From Straminergon stramineum (lineage: Eukaryota; Streptophyta; Bryopsida; Hypnales; Calliergonaceae): a stretch of 64,000 nucleotides of DNA. The stretch lies in contig OY987266.1 in assembly GCA_963920665.1 (NCBI GenBank), positions 23,982,248-24,046,247 on the forward strand, in the 5' to 3' direction. This document shows positions 37,236-49,808 of this stretch, piece by piece. Numbering within the stretch: the stretch's first letter is position 1; each line of letters begins with the position of its first letter. The notes beneath the pieces are model-generated. The model had not been told where the DNA came from and did not search any database. It saw only the letters and a list, made by a program, of their open reading frames with translations. The translations under genes were made by a program, and so were the position numbers.

Positions 37236-37460
37236 TGGATTGTGTAGGCGGCTACTTCTACAGAGGTTTTGGGTGGATATAGTCAGCGCCTCGGTTGCCT
37301 CCATTGTTGAAGTGAGTGATGCAGCCATAACCCCCTCCAAAAAGTTCTTGAAAATGCTGAGACCTGCACTATCCCTATCAAGATCATAATCTCCTTCTGT
37401 TAAAGCTCCTTCTCCACTTGGAAAAGGAAGACAACTCTGCGCACCTAAGTGAAGTGTCAT
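37236..37460 (-). CDS. Candidate first exon in the CACTA element
   Basis: ATG at 37460 (minus) opens MTLHLGAQSCLPFPSGEGAL and continues about 75 residues to a good donor (CCAA|GTGAGT) near 37236. The peptide is acidic and Ser/Thr-rich, with no known domain. It lies upstream of, and on the same strand as, the blocks at 36128-35125, so it may be their first exon. Splicing is predicted only from consensus signals. Confidence 0.35.
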
Positions 37461-37716
37461 ATTGCACACAAAAGATTGCTCTCAATTCCAAAGCTAAATT
37501 TTTGAATAGTCTGCAAGAAGATGCCTTAGGGTTCCACGCGACAGGCAAAAGCAGCCGCCGACTTTTTTAGGGTTCCGTAGTCACGATTGTTGACTGTCAC
37601 TAGAACGTCCATTCCAATGTCTTCTAAGACATCTAAGAGTCCCAGGTGGCACGCCTTTTTAAACCATTTTTGTCAAAATAGATGACAACAACAGTAGTAT
37701 AATATAATTTCAAAAT

Positions 37717-38095
37717 CTTGGAGGCCTACGCATGTTTCCATATTTTTTTTTATGAAGATGCTTGGAGGCCTACACATGTTTCCATATTTCTTTTGATTTT
37801 ATGAGGATGCTTGGAGGCCTACCCATGTTTCCATATTTTAGTTTTAAATAGGATGCTTGGAGGCCTACCCATGTTTCCATATTTTAGTTTTAAATAGGAT
37901 GCTTGGAGGCCTACACATGTTTGTATATTTTAATTTCAAATAGGATGCTTGGAGGCCTACACATGTTTGCACATTTATTTTTATTTTATGAGGATGCTTG
38001 GAGGCCTACACATGTTTGCACATTTTATTTTATTTTATGAGGATGCTTGGAGGCCTATCCATCTTTACATATTTTATTTTTTAATAGGAGGCTTG
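37717..38095. repeat. 44-49-bp minisatellite, about 8 copies
   Basis: CTTGGAGGCCTAC followed by CATGTTTCCATATTT or similar starts at 37717, 37761, 37810, 37856, 37902, 37948, 37997 and 38046. Isolated relatives of the phrase appear near 39985 and 40260. It lies inside the CACTA element. Confidence 0.93.
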
Positions 38096-38099
38096 GACG

Positions 38100-40380
38100 C
38101 TTGCAAAGTTCTTTCATGAGATTACTTGAAAACAGTAGAGACATTTCAGATGCTACGTGTAATTAGGATAATTTCATTTTCTAAATAAATTTTGTTTTTT
38201 TAAGTGTGAAATGGATTAGGTATTTAAAGTTTTGTGAGATTAAGTGTGAATGTGATGATATTTGAAGTTAAAGTGTGAAATGACTTTTTGGCTTGAGCGG
38301 TTGTGGATTTTGACAGGTTTTTATCAAGAGATTGGAAAGGATATTTGAGGGAGGATGGGGATATATAGTTTTCTCTTCTCTCATTTTTTCTCTCTCCTTT
38401 ATTTGTTATTGCATTCGGGACGTGGGGTTGTGTTTTTATGCTTTTTGTTGTTGGATTATTTTTTTAAGAAAATTTATAAGTGGCATTCTTAGTTATTTTA
38501 TTCACTTAAGTGATAGTGATTATTGCTTAAGCATGAAGTTGAATTTTGATGATATTTTACCTTGAGTATTTTATGAATGTTAAATCAAGTAAATTGAATA
38601 ATTTAATAATCACTTAAGTGATGAGTAAGTATTCTTTGCCTAAAGCATTATATAAAGGAGAATCTCTTTAAGAGAGAATTTGATGTCATTTTGAGTAGAT
38701 TATATTTATACTTTATACTTTATCTCTTAAGAGAATTTTTGTGTCAATGCTTATTTGAAGTATTAAGAGGAGCAAAATATTAAGTTAGTAATTGACTTAA
38801 TAATTGATAATTTTAATGATTGGAAATTATTTGTAAACCAAGGATTGGTTTGGAATTGAGTGATCCAGTGATAGGATTTTATTTTGAAATTTAATGATAA
38901 ACCAATGATTGGTATTTATTTTCATTTAAAGGATTGGAATATCTTTGTATCACAGATGGTCATGTATGTTCGAAATAAAATTAGTGATTGAGATTTATTT
39001 TGAGTTAGAATTTGAGTTTACATTTCTAGTGAATAGAAATCATTGAACAATTATAGACAATTGATGTACATTCTAATGATTGAATGATTATTGCATGTTC
39101 AATAAATGGTATTCCAAATAAAGACATGAGCACATGTTTGAATGTTTGAATGTGTATTTAAATTCTTCCATTAGAAATTGTATTTAGTTGTGCAAACTTA
39201 AAAAGCATAATTTATAATTTGCATTACAATTGGAGAAAAGAGGAGATCAAAGGTACCACAGTGATGCAAATGAAAAAAGCTTAAAGCTAAAGATAGGAGA
39301 ATACAAAGTCAAATAAAGACTAGAGACTTGGAAAGGAAAGAATTTGAAATTCTTTAAAATAATTTAGCAAAGCATATTATACATCCTTGAAGGGAATTTA
39401 TTTTTTAGAATTGCTTAAAGCATACGAGTGTTAACATGTTCGCTTAAAGCAATGTTCTTGGTTGTTTTCAATACCTAAAAAGGGTATGCTTACATTTACT
39501 TGAAGTAATTGAGTCATTAGCGCTTAAAGCGATTTAGACGTTGAAATTATAGTTGTGAAACACAATTAAAGAATTCTCGGTTGAACCGAATTTTCAAAGT
39601 TCAAATATATACTATGAGATGCAGGTTGCAAATGGATATATATGTAATAAGTTTTAGTGAATTCAAAGTATGAGATTTGTGGATGCAGGTTCCCTTAGTT
39701 TATACCTTTAGATTCGCGTTTTATTTTATGTTAAGACCTAGACGGGCTTAGTGGTTAGAAATTTATATTTATAATTGGAAGGAAAGTAGAAAGAGAATTT
39801 TTTTTCCATTTCTAAAATAGAGTATAAAATATACCAAATAACCTAATATATTTAGATTAACGACATAATTTACCTACAAAGTGACATTAGCTAATAAAAA
39901 CACTAAGCTAATTTGAGTTTTCCCCCGAACGAACCTAATTGGGATTGCCTTGGGTTGTTGTAGAAAATTGTACTACACTACGCATGTTTCCATATTTTTA
40001 GTTCAAATGAACATTGTCAATTTGGACACTTTCAATCAATTAAGATGTGTTAGTTCAGACATTTTTGGTCCATTCTTTGTCATTTTAGACATTTGTTTTT
40101 GAAAATGGATATAATTAGTGTATGTGGACCTGTGAATTTGGACCCTTTTATCTTCTTTTGTTATTTCCTAAGATGGATTTGGAATACTACAGATGTGCTC
40201 ACATTTGTTTTCTTTAGTGGGATGGATGTTCCTCCTTTTGGAGTTATTGAAGTTATGAGGCCTACACATGTTTTCATATTTTTTTTAATTGGGTGCAAAA
40301 CATGTCTCCATTTTTTTTCTAAGTGGGCTTTAAGGGCCTACAAATTTTTTCCTAGAGGGTTGCCTAACACATAGCCGTCT
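38100..40380. other. CACTA interior, AT-rich, no gene
   Basis: This is where a transposase gene would be expected in an autonomous element, yet only short frames occur. GCTTAAAGC-like palindromic phrases recur around 39280-39530. Confidence 0.45.
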
Positions 40381-41511
40381 ATGCAGACATCATGACAATA
40401 CTATAGACGATATGTATGTCTTAGTGCATGTTTCAGTGCTCCCAAAACATTCATATGACATTGCCAATTTGCATTGAAGGTGCCTCATGTGAACCCTCTA
40501 CGCAATGCACGTCTTTGTAGTTTCCCACATCATCATGCTCCTCCATGCCACTTGTTCTTATAACTTTTGTATTAGACTATTAAGAGCACTCATGAACCTT
40601 TCCCTATGGAAATTTATAGTTGGAAATCATCTTCCATGGTGAACACCCTAAACATCATAGTAAAGTTTCATGCTTTACACACTGCATAAGCTAAATTCTT
40701 GTAAATTCAATGCACGTCATCTCAGACAAACATACCTTATGTTGAAGTGCACATGTGCAAGACAATGAAGACTGCCATGCCCCATTGAATGTCTTAGGGA
40801 ATGTTCGTATTGCCTTATCCTAATTTCATCATCAACATCCTCTTGTCTCATGTGCCTCAATGTAATTACCCGAATATTAATAGGAAGATCACCCTCAATG
40901 CCAATAGGTCCTTTGAGACATCATTTACAACATTAAACGTCTATGTGGATGTCTTTTGGGACGTCTTGAAGTTGCTCATGGCATTCTAGAGAAGGCCATT
41001 AGAATGGTTGAACTAAGAAATTGCTGATGTGGCAATGTCTGCCAAGTCAGCATATTGTTTGCCACGTCAGCATATTATTTGCCACGTCAGCTTAGGACCA
41101 CGTCATCTACCATGTCATCACTTTTTAACATACCCTGCCCAAAAAATGCTACCCAACTCTTTTTTTCAAGCGGGCAGCGTTGTTATTTAAAAATATAATA
41201 ATGTAAATGAAAATGACCCACGGTCAAAGTGGGTCCCCACTGCTGACGTGTCAAATATTGTTTTTTCAGACAACCATTTGAACATGATGATGTCAGGCAC
41301 CATCTCAACGTCAAAGTGGATGCAAATAGCAACACCACCATGTTTTTTCATGCGAATTTCCCTTTTTCATCTCCAACATCCACTTCAACTCCTAGTAGAC
41401 GTAGAGATGTATAAGAAGACATGTAGACACCAAGTTGAACATAAAGTGTCCAGGCCTTAGACACGAGCATGTCAAGGCCCGACACCAAAAAAAACATAAT
41501 TTCTTCTTGTG

Positions 41512-42408
41512 ATAAGGGCCTCCCTGATGCCCATATGAACCATGTGTAGTCAATCCAGAGTAGTATTGAGAGCCTCCTTGGCTAGAACCACCATACTAAC
41601 CATAGTGTGTCCGTCCATGGCTTCCTCCTATACTTTGAGAGCCAACTTGGGGGGCGTTACCATAATCTGAACCACTTGTCCCATCTCGTGATCCACGTGC
41701 ATTATAGTCACGATAGTAGGACCCATCATGTTGCCGACCCCGGTCTTCCACGCTTTGATGCATGGCCTCTTGTATTTGTTGTTGGTACTCAATGTCTTCC
41801 CGATCTTCTCGACGTTCATGTCTCTCACCAAATGTCACGGGTGCTAGATCCTCATCATCTTCATCTGACCAATCATCTTCAGCATCCTTCAAGATGACCG
41901 AAGGAAGTCCTCCATAGCCTCGATTGGACCACTCTGGCATACAATCGCTTGGTCCAACCCAGTTACTAGGAATTATGGCTTCCTCGTGAGTCAAATTCCT
42001 GACATTGCGCCCTGCAACCGTGTGCCAATCTACTTTTTTATGGAGTACTATCTCCGCCCAAATCATAGCCATGTTCGAATAGTTCATGACGTTTGGTTTG
42101 GAGCTTGGTAAACCTGATGTAGATGTTATCTCCTCGTAGCGGCGAACAAAGTGTTCGCTCTTACATGTGGACATTTGTCCCTCCCAACGACGAACTTGCA
42201 CCTCTACGCAATCATGTTGCAATATTTTGGAGAGGTGCGTCATTTTGACGTACTTCTTGCATGTTGTGCAATCCCATATTTTCTTGGGCTCCTTTTTCCA
42301 TCCCTTCTCCGCAATGCAAGTTACATCTTCCAAATCTCTCCAATTGATCTCTTGTGATTTCCCCTTCTTACTTCCTCCACCACTTCCGCACGACATGATA
42401 ACCTCCAA
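41512..42408 (-). pseudogene. Gene B, 5' part (CKKYVKM protein)
   Basis: From ATG 42408 (or 42393) the minus strand encodes a basic N-terminus. It then reads IWDCTTCKKYVKM-THLSKILQHDC, a possible metal-binding Cys/His cluster, then HFVRRYEE, a conserved MNYSNMAMIWAEIVLHKKVDW block, an acidic DDWSDEDDEDL stretch and a Gly/Ser/Tyr-rich tail. An in-frame TAG at 41594-41596 (after THYG) breaks it, and the frame continues to the CACTA insertion site. With the severed tail the protein would be about 365 residues. The N-terminal 170 residues are paralogous to gene C. The family is unknown to me. Confidence 0.75.
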
Positions 42409-42719
42409 ACCTCAATTAATAATGTACCGAAAGGATTACAAAGTTTAAATCCAATTTCCGCCTACTTTGGCCCAATGTACCAAATGAAAAGTAAGAATTT
42501 GGATTAAAACAAATTCCACCTACTATTATTGACAACCAAATCAACTGTAAACTTGAACACCTTGAATTTCTGACAACCCAATCAACTCAAACACGGTTCA
42601 AGTAATTAAGAACACTCAAATGAACTCTGTAAAATTCAAGACTTATAAGTTGGGGCAACCCCTAATCACTCAAACCAATCCGATTAAAAAAAAGTAATAT
42701 GAAGACAATCGTTCACGCA

Positions 42720-43260
42720 CCAAGCCGGAAGGGGCGCGCAGATTCGCGAAGGCACTGGATCACCCACTCCGGAAGGGAAATGATTGTGAAGAAATGAGCC
42801 GTCCGCGCCGCCATTTATGCGGTCGGCGCTTTAGGATATGCGGACGGCACGAAGGCGGACAGGTAGATCGGGCGGTCCGAAATCGCGGTCCGCTGGATTG
42901 CACAGTCACCGACAACAAGTGGACGGAGCAACGCAGACGCGGACGGGAAATGCGAACGGGGACTGTAGACGCACGGACAGGCGGAGAGGAAGGGCAGAGG
43001 GCAGAGGTGGGTGGGACAGCGAGAGGGAGGTGTTTTTCAATTTCGGAATCCTTAGTTGGGTGGATGGGCGGACAACTGGTCGGGCAAACGGGCAGTCGGC
43101 CGGCCGGAGAGAAGTGTGGGAGGGGAGGGGAGAGCTGGGTGGGAGGGAGGGAGAGAGGGAGGAGTTTTTCAATTTTTGAATTGGTGGACGGGCGGACGAG
43201 CGGGAGAGGTGTTTTGAACTATGTGGAGATGGGTGGACGGATGGTTTAGCGGGAGAGCTT
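42720..43260. promoter_or_regulatory. CGGACGG cluster upstream of gene B
   Basis: GC-rich block with repeated GCGGACGG, GGACGGGCGGAC and GGAGAG phrases, starting about 300 bp upstream of the gene B start. Overlapping frames on both strands (for example 42794-43249) are a composition effect. It matches the clusters in front of A, C and D and at the hAT ends. Confidence 0.65.
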
Positions 43261-43269
43261 GCATTATAT

Positions 43270-45050
43270 GGTGAATTAAGAAAAGTAGAGAAATTATTTT
43301 TAATATGTTATATCATGAGGTTTTTAATTGATACAACTATCAAAAGTGACATCCCAAAGTCTCTTGTTTGAAAAATCATTTGACTTGTAAATAAAGAATT
43401 CAAATAAGTGTGTCAAGAAATTTTGTTTTACATTGGTGCTTTTGTACAAGTTTGTGATGTCAACAATACTTTTTGACTAATAGCAAAAGAAATTCGATGT
43501 TAAGATCGTAACAAAAGCCTTCGTGGTTCAATTTATAATATTTATTATTCTTTTTCATGCCTTTCAAGGAAAATAATGAATCCCTAAACTCCCAAAGGCC
43601 CTACATGGCTACACTCTTACACGAGACTCTTGTGATATGTGATCTCAATTAAATGATTTATTTCTAAATTTTTGGTTCAAGATTCTTCACTCAAGAGTTA
43701 AATTTTTCAACACGAGATATTCTAAAATGAAATTCATTAATGTAAAAAATCTAAAGTGAAGAAAATGAGAAGCCCAACAATCTAGTATAGCAAGATGGAA
43801 GAAAAGATTTCTTGGGCTTACTTTAAATGCAAATACCATGCGCAATGTATGTACTCAAAGTTTTCAAGATGACAAGATAACTCAATTAACTTTTATACTA
43901 GTCTAGTATAAATTCCTATGGTTAAATATGCCCAAAAAACAATTTTTAAAATTTTTGTCTCTTTGCATTCGAAAAGGCAGTTTTGAGTGATATTTGATGG
44001 GAAAGAAAGCATGAAGGCTTTAGGGATTCCAGATTTTAGAAAATCCTAGGCCTATATAACTACAAAATTAACATAAGCAATTCAATCAATATTATAAATT
44101 TATAATTTAAAAGATATGATATTATGAACCTTTCTATATAATCATTTGCAAAAAAGTTTTGAGATGAAACACACTTGTAATCATTGAAGTATGACCATTT
44201 CTAATTTCTTGTAATTGAAAACTCATCATATTTGAAGGTCAATCACATTGTACATTACCTAAGCTCTAATATTTTGGGGTTGTGATGAATTTATGATCGG
44301 TTTACAATTTAGGATGCACACAAGTATACATAGGTATAAGTGTCAAAGTGTATATGATATGAATTTTCAATTCATTTTGTTGTATAAATGCTTACTTTAA
44401 TCTTGTCCACAACATTTCACATTACATTAAAATGCTTGAATCATTTTAGCACCATCCCATACATTCGATAAATGTTATAATAGAATAACGAGATAATATA
44501 ATTTCTTTTAGTCTATTCATAATTTCATATTGGTGTTCTAAACTATGAATACATTTGACAACAAAAATTGAAGACACACTCCAAGTTATAATTGAATGTT
44601 CCACATTTATTTAATGGCTCATAATAAAGTGATAATTGAGGTGCTCAATCTTAAGAAAAATTGAAACCTACATGAGTAATGTACTCACATGAGTACATGA
44701 CAAAGTAAGAAAGGTCTACATCTGCATTATATTGTCATGATTGCATTCCAAACTGCAAAGGAATCATAGTCTCATAGGTAAAACATATTTCACACATCAC
44801 ATCAATAATTTTGAAAATTTGTGCAATGTTATAAATTCAATATGTACAATTGAGGGTTGTATAATTCTGATTTTTTTGGAGGGTCAAGGTTTAGGGTTTA
44901 GGGTATAGGGTTTGGACTTTGGAGAGCATGTTTAAATGTGGGAAGGAATATCTGGAATTATCTTTTCTTACATTAATATTACATTGGATACTTCTAGCAT
45001 TCAAGAGTATTTTTTGTACATGAATCTATCCTTCTCAAAATTCAATGCTT
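43270..45050. other. AT-rich divergent spacer between genes B and C
   Basis: No gene. A short plant telomere-like run lies at about 44889-44911 (GGTTTAGGGTTTAGGGTATAGG). Such short runs are common inside plant genomes and do not mark a chromosome end. Confidence 0.5.
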
Positions 45051-45059
45051 TAGGACTAC

Positions 45060-45330
45060 CGGCGGACTGCCGTCAGGTGGGCTCCATAGCGAGGTGAATA
45101 GAGCTGGATGTGGTTGGTCGGCAACGGGGGACGGCATGAGTGGACGGCGAGGTGTGGGGTTGGTCGACGATGGCAGACGGCCTAAGCGGACGGCCAAGTG
45201 TGAGGCCGGTCAGGGATGGCGGACGGCCTGAGCGGATGGGATGGTCCAAGAGCGGCCCGCGGTTCCGATTGGCGGATGGGAGGTCTGGTCGCGGTCCGGA
45301 ACGGACGAACAGTTGGACGGCCTCCTCATT
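45060..45330. promoter_or_regulatory. GGACGG cluster upstream of gene C
   Basis: GC-rich block with many GGACGGC and GCGGACGG copies, ending about 210 bp before the gene C ATG (45538). Frames across it on both strands are composition artefacts. Confidence 0.65.
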
Positions 45331-45537
45331 TGCTCTCACTTCTACTCTCCTTCGGCGCTAGGTTGGATGTGCTACAGCTACTTTATGTGTCAGTTGCTCC
45401 TACAGGGTGGAGAGTGGGGGTCCTTGAGCTTTTGTTACTATTGCTGATTTACGCTGTTACTTATTTACACACATCTCACAGTATTCACGTGCCATGGTAC
45501 TATTTTTCGAAGGGCTCAAAAATTCAAATCATATATC

Positions 45538-48500
45538 ATGGCAGATCAAGGTGTTCCTACCAACAACGGGAGGACTTCAAGAGGTGAAAAAAAGAGAGGG
45601 ACTAAAGCGAAGGGGGCCCCTCATCGGCTTCACTATGAGATTTTAGATGACCCGAACATCAAAGCGGAGAGCGGTTGGGAGGAGGAGGAAGGGGAATATT
45701 GGACCTTCAAAACATGCAAGAAGTATGTTAAAATGTACCACATTGACAAGTTGTGGCCTCGGGATTGCCACGTGGTGCATACACATGGTTTTTGTTGTAA
45801 GCCACATAATTGCAACAATAAACATTTTGTGCATTGATCGGAGGAGGTGTGGCGGACGCTATTTGGGGACAAGCCAAGGAGTAAGGGATGCATAAATTAT
45901 AGTGTGGCGTCCATGGTGTATGCAGAACTCATTTTAAACCGTAAGGTAGATTGGAGCACTTATCCATCCAAGGTGGATTCTCCACTTTTACTACAACCCA
46001 ATCAAAAAGACATTCCCAATTTGTACGATTCTCAGGCAGAACCAAGTGAACCAATGAAGACCCCAAAAGTATTAAAAAATACTACAACGCGTACAACAAA
46101 GGTCTCCGAGGTTTTAGGTGATGCAGTACAATTAAGGCCTGCAGAAGTGGCACAACCTTGCACGGAAGTGAGCAATGTCTCCTCAGGAGGTGTCGACAAA
46201 GAGGTTTTTGTAACTCCTCCAACATGCTTCATATCCACACCGAATGTGATAACATTGGGTGAACAAAGCATGGCTCCAAGCAAGGAAACTACAACGAATG
46301 AAACAACCTTGGGCGGTGTAGACTTGGCTACAAACAAGGAAACACTGGTAGAAGAACGTGGGTCACCTTTTTCACCAGATGGAGAGGTCAATGAGGAACA
46401 ACTTGCAAGGACCAATGCTAGAATTCAAGGTTATATAGATAGTAAAGCTCTTGAGAGCTTGGTGGAATATGCAACTCTGATTTCTCAGCTGCCAACGACG
46501 CCAAGGCAAAGCCAAACATTGAGCCCAATTCAAATGTTGAGTCCGCATCAAAACGTAAGCCCAAGTCGAAGGTTGAGCCCAAGACAAATATTAAGCGCAA
46601 GAACTGGAGGGCATCCACATTTGGCAACTTTACGCTCGGCTCAATTGGAGATTCTTTGTTCCAAACCCACCGCCAATCAATTGGAAAAGCTGTTAGAATG
46701 TTGTAGTCATTGGCGAGTACTAGCAGAACAACATCTTCATTCTAATCCCAAAAATTAGGCAGGCAGTTCTAGTCAGCCAGCAAGAAAAGGTGGCTGGGGT
46801 ATTATTTCGCAAACCACATACAGATTGAGAACTTCAGCTCAAATGGTAGCTGAAATTACTCCTTGGGTTAGGGACATGGCAGAGGAATTTTCCAAAATGG
46901 CACCTGAATTGTTGACTAGTGCCTTGGCTTTTTGCAATTTCACTGAGAAAGTGGCACCAATTCTTGAAGGTGGCGTGATGAACTTAAAAAGTTTGATGGC
47001 CTTAGAGGAAGACATTCATCGGCTGAAGATGAAGTGTGAGGACTTGGAAATGAAATTGCAGCTATCGCAGAAAAACATGGAGCAAGAACGTTGTAACAAG
47101 GTGGTTCAAAGAAAGCGCATCGAAGAATTCGAGCTCGAAGTACAAGAGTTGAAGAGGGGTAGGCCTACCATGGACTCCATGATCATTCCATTTGTGCAAG
47201 AAAGTCAAGAGAGCGATCAACTCTCTCTTCCTTTTGAGGAGGCAAAAGCAGTGGAGACGTCCATCATCTTGAATTTGGATGAGGTTGGGAATAACAAGAA
47301 ATGTGAACAAGCAGTACAGACCATCATTCCTAATGTTTCCCGTACATTGCAGGATGCTTCAACACAAACGAAAGGCAGTGAGGTGGAGAAGCTATAGTTG
47401 AAATTAGATGAAGCAATTCAAGAGAAAATCCTTGTTGAGGTGGAGTTGGACCGATTTCAAAAAATCATGGGCATGGAGGAATGCATGCCGAAGAGCGGAT
47501 TAGAGTCTCGATGGTTGGCATGGGTACAGAAACTCCAAGACAAACCCTCTGTAGTATCTCGAGCAATGAAAGGGCTTATGAAATTGGCAATGAAGTCGGA
47601 TGAAGAATGCAATGCCGTGGAGACCTCTTTGCTTCGGTTCAAGAAAGTGTTTGATGAACATCCAAGGGGTTCCACAGAAATTACATGTTGGAGGGACATG
47701 GATGATATGTTTGAGCAGTTGAACCACGCAAAGAAGGACAATGTTGCACACATCGATTGGGCCTTGGAAGTAGAGGAAGGGTGGGTCCCTTACAACACGC
47801 TTTCAGTGCACATCAAGGAGAAAGAGAAGACAGTAGTGCATGCTTGCAATCCAGCCCCAGGAATCTTGAAGAGTCATTGTAGCCTTTGCCAAGGTCCTTT
47901 TGGCCCTGAAGGAGCCCTAACCATGGGCCAATGTCGCCATACTTTTCACGTGACATGCATCGTGAAAACATCACTCATTCGTTCGGTTTGTGCCGAGTGT
48001 CGTTCTCCTCTGAGCCCTTGGTTCTACGAAATGCTTGGGATCTTGGAAGATATGCCCCCCGGCCACGAATACAACCGATGGACCCTTCCTCTTGATCAAG
48101 GGCCATACCAGTTCCAGAATTTCTTGCATTGGGGGCGACCTCTCACGTGGGATTCAATTGAATGCCGACATGGATTGTATGAGGAGTCTGGAGAGCTAGT
48201 GGATCCTTTCATGTGGATGACCGTTAACAAAGAGGTGGAGTTGCGGGCCCGGGGTATTGAAGATGGCGAGGCTCGTGAATTGTTTTATCGCAACATGGGG
48301 GGCCATTGGAGTGTGCAACACAAGAAGTTTTTTTGGTTTCCCAACAAAGAAGTGCGAAAAGGGCCCAAAAAAACTTGGGTAGAGGTGGAGCATGCTCAAG
48401 AGTTCAATGAGTAATACGGGGCTTATAATCACACTTTGATTGATAGGGCCCTTTTCTTGTCAAAGTTGGAAGAAGCTGCTAAAGCTCGTGCTCTTGTTGA

Positions 48501-48927
48501 AATAGATGGGGAAACAACTACAAGGCATTCATTTGTGGAGGTAGCTGGGGCATTTGACAAGAGGATAGGTGACATTATAGCTGAATGGAGGGGGTTTCTA
48601 TTGGCCAATTTTCGACCAATAGGGTTACCCATCGAAGCTGATGACGAACAAGTCAATGTGTTCGTAGATTGAGTGGATGCTGCATTGAGGGCCTTGAAGG
48701 TTGAAGTAGATTTGTCTCCAAAGCGAAGCTCAAAATGGAAGAGAGAGGATGATGATGACAATGACCACTCTCTGAAAACCAAACGACAGTTTACAGCGGT
48801 GGACATGGAGGTTAGATCCGAAGGAGGTGTTGTCTACAGTCCTGGGTCAAATACTCGACGAATGAGTGCAAGACTTTTGGCTAAGGAGGGGCCATCTCAC
48901 GATGTAGGAGAGGGTAGTGGTTCTTAA
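45538..48927 (+). pseudogene. Gene C: large RING-H2 protein, five nonsense codons
   Basis: One frame of 1130 codons runs from ATG 45538 to the stop at 48925-48927 with no frameshift. It is broken only by TGA 45835, TAG 46756, TAG 47395, TAA 48412 and TGA 48670. The N-terminal 170 residues match gene B (TCKKYVKM, HFV, INYSVASMVYAELILNRKVDW). Then come a Ser/Thr-rich linker with LSPxQ repeats near 46510-46590, coiled-coil heptads about 46980-47160 and 47398-47460, and a RING-H2 finger at about 47876-48010 (CSLC, then CRHTFHVTC, then CAEC). A Lys/Asp-rich tail follows. RING-H2 proteins usually act as ubiquitin E3 ligases. At TGA 45835 the gene B paralogue has Arg, which supports a CGA-to-TGA change. 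Confidence 0.82.
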
Positions 48928-49102
48928 GTATAAGAGAGGCTTTCCTTATTTTATTATGTTTAAATGTTTAATAGTATAGAAGTATACCGGTGAGTGTGGC
49001 TTGAATGTTATAAGGGTTGAGTACTACTAGTAATTCATTGTACTCATGATGAATTTTGATTTGTTTTGAAGTTCTTTATATATCCAAATATGAAATATCA
49101 GT

Positions 49103-49120
49103 ATATATATATATATATAT
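49103..49120. repeat. (AT)n microsatellite
   Basis: A run of about nine TA dinucleotides in the spacer between genes C and D. Confidence 0.9.
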
Positions 49121-49344
49121 CTTTGAATTAATCATTTGTTTTGCTTTCTTTTAAGTTCATGCTATGGTGGTTTATGAAGAACAACTTTTTGTGAAGTATG
49201 TTTTTTTCATGCTCATCTAGAAATTTTAAATTATAAGACCCTTTGACAAAACCATAATTTTCTAAAATCTCCTCATTGGCTCATTCCATCCATAAATCCC
49301 TATTTTGTCCTACATCTCTTGAAGCATTGAACATTTGAACAATT

Positions 49345-49500
49345 GAACACGACCTACCCCGCTCGTCCGCCTGACCACCCATCTGCCCGACCTCCCGTCC
49401 GCCCGTCCACCCGTCCGCGTGTCTTCGCGTCACTCCATCCGCTTGTCCACATTGTCCGTCCGCTCGACTAAATTGACCAACCGTCCGCTGCACAATCAGG
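49345..49500. promoter_or_regulatory. CCGTCCG cluster upstream of transposase gene D
   Basis: GC-rich block with CCCGTCCGCC, CCGTCCGCG and related repeats, ending about 310 bp before the transposase ATG (49809). The short minus-strand frame across it is a composition artefact. Confidence 0.65.
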
Positions 49501-49808
49501 CAACGACGGATAGTATGTTCTGTGGATTCAAAAATAGTCTGCAACGGTCAGGCCAGTTTGGGAGACTATAACTGTAGGAAAGAAGTCATTTGAGAGCACT
49601 CTTGAAAACTGAACGCTAAGATTTCCAAGGGCTAGGAGATGCAATTTTTGTGTCCCTTGCTTGGTAATGTATAGTTTAGTGGACGGGAGGGCCTTGATTT
49701 TCAAGGCTTTGTGCACTCATTTTTTATTATATTTGGACATTGTTCATTTGGTCTTCACATTTTGAATTTGATTCCAATATACAGAATTAAAATTTGTGCC
49801 TTGCCACT

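Larger units (their letters stand above)
33865..41511. mobile_element. CACTA element inserted in gene B (7.6 kb)
   Basis: The left end is CACTAGAAGAAAACACG and the right end, in reverse complement, CACAAGAAGAAATTATG; 11 of the first 13 bases match. A 3-bp duplication ATA flanks it (33862-33864 and 41512-41514), the size expected for CACTA elements. Removing it restores the gene B frame exactly. Both subterminal kilobases (about 33890-34930 and 40380-41480) are rich in AGACAT, ATGTCT and GTCTAA motifs in both orientations, typical CACTA subterminal repeats. No TNPD-type transposase frame is visible, so it is probably non-autonomous. Candidate exons lie at 35125-37469. Confidence 0.88.

Noticed and set aside
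42794..43249. 151-residue frame rich in Gly and Arg
   Set aside because: Low-complexity GC-rich cluster upstream of gene B, open in several frames, no domain.
44885..44915. Telomere (TTTAGGG) array
   Set aside because: Only two or three units, inside an element; too short to mark a chromosome end.
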